The notes under the pieces were generated by a model, which made no database searches, had not been told where the DNA came from, and was given only the letters and a program-made list of their open reading frames with translations. Position numbers and translations under genes: made by a program. Source: Caballeronia megalochromosomata (lineage in GTDB: Bacteria > Pseudomonadota > Gammaproteobacteria > Burkholderiales > Burkholderiaceae). From it: a stretch of 45,372 bases of DNA. Of this stretch, positions 42,959-45,372 are shown piece after piece. Where the stretch lies: positions 1-45,372 of the forward strand of contig LRBF01000242.1 in the NCBI GenBank assembly GCA_001580565.1, given 5' to 3'. Each line of letters starts with the position of its first letter. The first letter of the stretch is position 1.

Positions 42959-43753
42959 ATGAAGCAAGCTGAAATTCGCTCGGACATCGCGTGGGCGACG
43001 CCGAAAAAGGTGGTCATTCACGGCCTGGATCTGTGTGAAGACATCGTCGGAAAGGTCGACTTCGGGCAAATGGCCTTCCTCCAATTGTTCGCGCGCCTGC
43101 CCGACGCGCGCGAACTGCGCATGTTCAACGCGATGATGGTCATTCTCGTCGAACACGGCATCACGCCTTCCTCGCTCGCCACGCGCATGACGTATGCGGG
43201 CGCGCCCGAAGCAGTTCAGGCAGCGGTTGCCGCGGGCCTGCTCGGTCTGGGATCGGTGTTCGTCGGTTCGCTCGACAATGCCGCGCGGCTCTTGCAGGAG
43301 TCGATGCCCCATCCGGACGCCGCGCTCGATATCGATGCGCTCGCGCGCACGATCGTCGACGAGTACCGCGCGCGGCGGGAGATTCTGCCGGGCATCGGGC
43401 ATCCGTTCCACAAGCCTGTCGATCCGCGCGCGCCCGCGCTGTTCAAGGTTGCGCAGGAGACGGGCTACGACGGACCGTACATCCGTCTCATGACGGCGAT
43501 CGGCAAGGAGGCCGAACGCAAGCTCGATCGCGCGTTGCCCGTGAACGTCACGGGAGCGATGGCGGCCGTCGCATCGGAGATGGGCATTCAATGGCGCATT
43601 TGCCGGGGGCTAGCGGTTGCCGCCCGTGCGGTCGGGCTGGTCGGTCACATTCTCGAGGAGATGCGGCAGCCGCTTGCGACCGCGCTCTATCTGCGCACAG
43701 AACACGAGGCGAGCGCGCATCTGGTTCCTCAGCAAGAGCGGGAGGAAGGATGA
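42959..43753 (+). CDS. Citrate-synthase-fold protein, short (citryl-CoA-lyase-like)
   Basis: The 264-residue protein begins MKQAEIRSDIAWATPKKVVI and contains the citrate-synthase-family parts: FNAMMVILVEHGITPSSLAT, LGLGSVFVGSLDNAARLLQE and GIGHPFHKPVDPRAPALFKV, with GHPFHK in place of the usual GFGHRVYK. It ends in LPVNVTGAMAAVASEMGIQW. It is much shorter than citrate synthase (about 430 aa), lacking the first part of the large domain. Members of this short type are often labelled citryl-CoA lyase. In this operon it may cleave or condense a CoA ester (an aldol/Claisen step). The active-site His and Asp positions are partly retained (GHP...DPR). It overlaps the thioesterase start by 4 bases. 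Confidence 0.75.
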   Translation: MKQAEIRSDIAWATPKKVVIHGLDLCEDIVGKVDFGQMAFLQLFARLPDARELRMFNAMMVILVEHGITPSSLATRMTYAGAPEAVQAAVAAGLLGLGSVFVGSLDNAARLLQESMPHPDAALDIDALARTIVDEYRARREILPGIGHPFHKPVDPRAPALFKVAQETGYDGPYIRLMTAIGKEAERKLDRALPVNVTGAMAAVASEMGIQWRICRGLAVAARAVGLVGHILEEMRQPLATALYLRTEHEASAHLVPQQEREEG

Positions 43754-44187
43754 GCGCACTGCAAGGCAACGGCTTTCGGTTCTGGACAGAAGAGAAGCTG
43801 AGAAACGCCGACACGGATCAGTTTACGCACATCAATAACGCGGCCATCGCGACATTCTTCGAGGCAGCGCGCATGGAGATCGTCGCGCCGCCGCAGATTC
43901 GCGCGCTGATGGACAGCGCAAATCTGGCCGTCGTCAGATTGCTGATCGAGTTTAGTGCCGAGTTGCACTTCCCGGGTCGCGTGCGGGTGGGGACCAGGGT
44001 CGTCGAGGTGGGCAACACGTCGTTCAAGGTGCGGCAGGGCTTGTTCGATGAGCGTCACGAAACCTGCTACGCGACAGCGGAAGCCGTGTGCGTTCTGCTG
44101 CACGGCGAGACCGCACGCCCGCATCCGATCAGGCCGGAACTGCGCGCATACCTGTTGACCGACGACGCAACGGAGACGCTCGTATGA
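43750..44187 (+). CDS. 4HBT-type hotdog thioesterase
   Basis: The 145-residue protein begins at ATG 43750 (ATGA overlap with the previous stop). It has the 4-hydroxybenzoyl-CoA thioesterase pattern: NADTDQFTHINNAAIATFFE, with the conserved Asp and the H-I-N-N motif, then HFPGRVRVGTRVVEVGNTSF and ATAEAVCVLL. Hotdog thioesterases hydrolyse acyl-CoA to acid and CoA. Within the operon it may release a product or relieve CoA trapping. The stop overlaps the enoyl-CoA hydratase start by 4 bases. Confidence 0.85.
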   Translation: MSALQGNGFRFWTEEKLRNADTDQFTHINNAAIATFFEAARMEIVAPPQIRALMDSANLAVVRLLIEFSAELHFPGRVRVGTRVVEVGNTSFKVRQGLFDERHETCYATAEAVCVLLHGETARPHPIRPELRAYLLTDDATETLV

Positions 44188-44981
44188 ACGCTGAGATGGT
44201 GCTGTATGAGCGGCGCGGAGACATCGCGCTCGTCACGCTGAATGACCTCAATCGCCGAAACGCGCTTTCGCGCGAGATCGTCCGTGGAGTATCGGCTGCG
44301 TTGCAGCGCGCAATGGATCAAGGCGTACGCGCGGTCGTGATCGCCGCGAACGGCCCGGCATTCTGCGCAGGCGCCAACATTGACGATCTTCGCGACGGAT
44401 GGATGGAACGTCCGGCGGCCGAAGAAGATCCGGCGTTGATGTTCAAACGCATCGCCGAATTCGAAAGACCGGTGATCGCCGCGGTTCATGGCCCGGCGCT
44501 CGGCGGCGGCATGGAGCTCACGCTCGCGTGCGATCTCGTCGTCGCGGGCGAGGCGGCGTGGTTCTCGATGCCGGAGCTGGGACACGGCGTGATCCCGAAC
44601 ACGGGTGTGGCTTTGCTGCCGCGCGTCGTGGGGTCGCGCAGGGCGTTCGATCTGATTCTGACGCGACGACGCGTTCCGGCCGACGAAGCGTTGGACTTCG
44701 GTCTCGTCAATCGCGTGGTTCCTTCGCACGCGGTTCTCGACAGCGCGCTGTCCCTTGCCGCACAGGTGGTCGAAGCGGTGCCGCCGGGTGCGATGAAGGC
44801 GGCGAAGCTAAATCTGCGCGCGCATGCCGCCGTCGACTGGGAGCGTGTCGTGGAGTCGCCGCTCGATGTTCCGAAGACGGAATGGCAGGAAGGACTCGAC
44901 GCGTTCATGCAGAAACGCACGCCCGACTATGACCGCTTCTGGCGAGGCAACACGACGACATTGCAAGGCAAAGGAGACTGA
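44184..44981 (+). CDS. Enoyl-CoA hydratase/isomerase
   Basis: The start ATG 44184 overlaps the previous stop. The 265-residue protein shows the crotonase fold: VTLNDLNRRNALSREIVRG, then FCAGANIDDLRDG (the oxyanion-hole region), PVIAAVHGPALGGGMELTLA-CDLV, and SMPELGHGVIPNTGVALLPR-VVGSRRAFDLILT. Glu in MEL and Glu in MPELG are at the positions of the catalytic acids. It should add water to the enoyl-CoA formed by the dehydrogenase. The ending (WRGNTTTLQGKGD) is slightly long but ordinary. It is followed by etfB one base later. Confidence 0.92.
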   Translation: MNAEMVLYERRGDIALVTLNDLNRRNALSREIVRGVSAALQRAMDQGVRAVVIAANGPAFCAGANIDDLRDGWMERPAAEEDPALMFKRIAEFERPVIAAVHGPALGGGMELTLACDLVVAGEAAWFSMPELGHGVIPNTGVALLPRVVGSRRAFDLILTRRRVPADEALDFGLVNRVVPSHAVLDSALSLAAQVVEAVPPGAMKAAKLNLRAHAAVDWERVVESPLDVPKTEWQEGLDAFMQKRTPDYDRFWRGNTTTLQGKGD

Positions 44982-44982
44982 C

Positions 44983-45372
44983 GTGAAAGTACTGGTATCT
45001 GTCAAGCGTTGCGTGGACGCCAACGTGAAGGTCGGCGTGAAGCGCGACAACACGGGCGTCGACATTGCGAACGTCAAGATGTCGATGAATCCGTTCGATG
45101 AGATCGCGGTGGAGGAAGCCGTGCGCCTGAAGGAAGCGGGCGTGGCGACGGAAGTGATCGCCGTATCGGCGGGCGTCGCGCAATGTGAGGAAACGCTGCA
45201 AACCGCGCTTGCGATCGGCGCGGACCGCGCAGTGCTCATCGAATCAAACGAGGACTTGCAGCCGCTCGCCGTGGCGAAGCTGCTCAAGGCGCTGCTCGAC
45301 AGGGAGCAGCCGTCGCTCGTGATTCTGGGCAAGCAGGCGATCGACGACGACTCGAATCAGACCGGCCAGATG
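44983..45372 (+). CDS. etfB: Electron transfer flavoprotein beta subunit, partial (cut by the window end)
   Basis: GTG 44983 follows AAGGAG by six bases. The first 130 codons read VKVLVSVKRCVDANVKVGVK, then MSMNPFDEIAVEEAVRLKEA, EETLQTALAIGADRAVLIES and LVILGKQAIDDDSNQTGQM. These are the standard AMP- and FAD-associated parts of ETF beta. ETF takes electrons from acyl-CoA dehydrogenase and delivers them to ETF-ubiquinone oxidoreductase. The alpha subunit should follow outside the window. Its place in the operon gives a dedicated acceptor for the pathway dehydrogenase. Confidence 0.93.
   Translation, partial: MKVLVSVKRCVDANVKVGVKRDNTGVDIANVKMSMNPFDEIAVEEAVRLKEAGVATEVIAVSAGVAQCEETLQTALAIGADRAVLIESNEDLQPLAVAKLLKALLDREQPSLVILGKQAIDDDSNQTGQM

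Overview
The window looks like an accessory (genomic-island) stretch of a Burkholderiaceae chromosome or megaplasmid, most like Paraburkholderia or Caballeronia. This is inferred from the high GC and strong GC3 of most genes, the IS66 and IS1182-type transposase relics, several small Burkholderia-type hypothetical proteins, and a LacI-controlled acyl-CoA catabolic operon. No rRNA, tRNA or CRISPR array was seen.

Layout. (1) 1-5.4 kb: a large exported WD40/caspase-like protein, an HU-family DNA-binding protein, and debris (a truncated SET gene and an internally deleted IS66 transposase gene). (2) 5.75-16.96 kb: the centrepiece, a tightly packed six-gene plus-strand operon. It encodes an unrecognised 429-aa protein, a phospholipase-D-superfamily protein with Tdp1-like HxK...N motifs, a SNF2/RapA-type helicase, two different large P-loop GTPase-like proteins (dynamin-like in plan), and a coiled-coil protein with a C-terminal membrane anchor. 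A nested inverted repeat separates the DNA-acting half from the GTPase/membrane half. I do not recognise the combination as a named system. An anti-phage or anti-plasmid defence role is the best inference. (3) 17.2-19.8 kb: an IS66-family element with clear terminal repeats but a broken tnpB and tnpC. (4) 19.8-36.3 kb: a gene-poor decay zone. It holds pseudogenes of a J-domain protein, a hybrid histidine kinase, PiT, PhoU, MgtC and an IS1182-type transposase. Between them lie a Tat/lipoprotein-like exported protein, a DUF3592-like membrane protein, an AT-richer secreted protein with a small upstream gene, a Nudix hydrolase, a DUF2252 protein and several small hypotheticals. (5) 36.3-45.4 kb: an ordered catabolic locus. 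A divergent LacI-family repressor faces RidA, an MFS transporter, a flavin-reductase-like protein, an acyl-CoA dehydrogenase, an acyl-CoA ligase, a short citrate-synthase-fold protein, a hotdog thioesterase, an enoyl-CoA hydratase and the start of etfB. The window ends inside etfB.

How the genes work together. In the six-gene operon the overlaps (4 bp, 29 bp, 4 bp) and short gaps imply coordinated expression. I infer that the first three proteins act on nucleic acid and the last three act at or near the membrane. In the catabolic locus, copies of a CGAAAWCGWTTTCG-type palindrome lie around the divergent promoter region and again just before the acyl-CoA dehydrogenase gene. This fits one LacI-type repressor controlling import, CoA activation, oxidation, hydration and cleavage of an unidentified organic acid.
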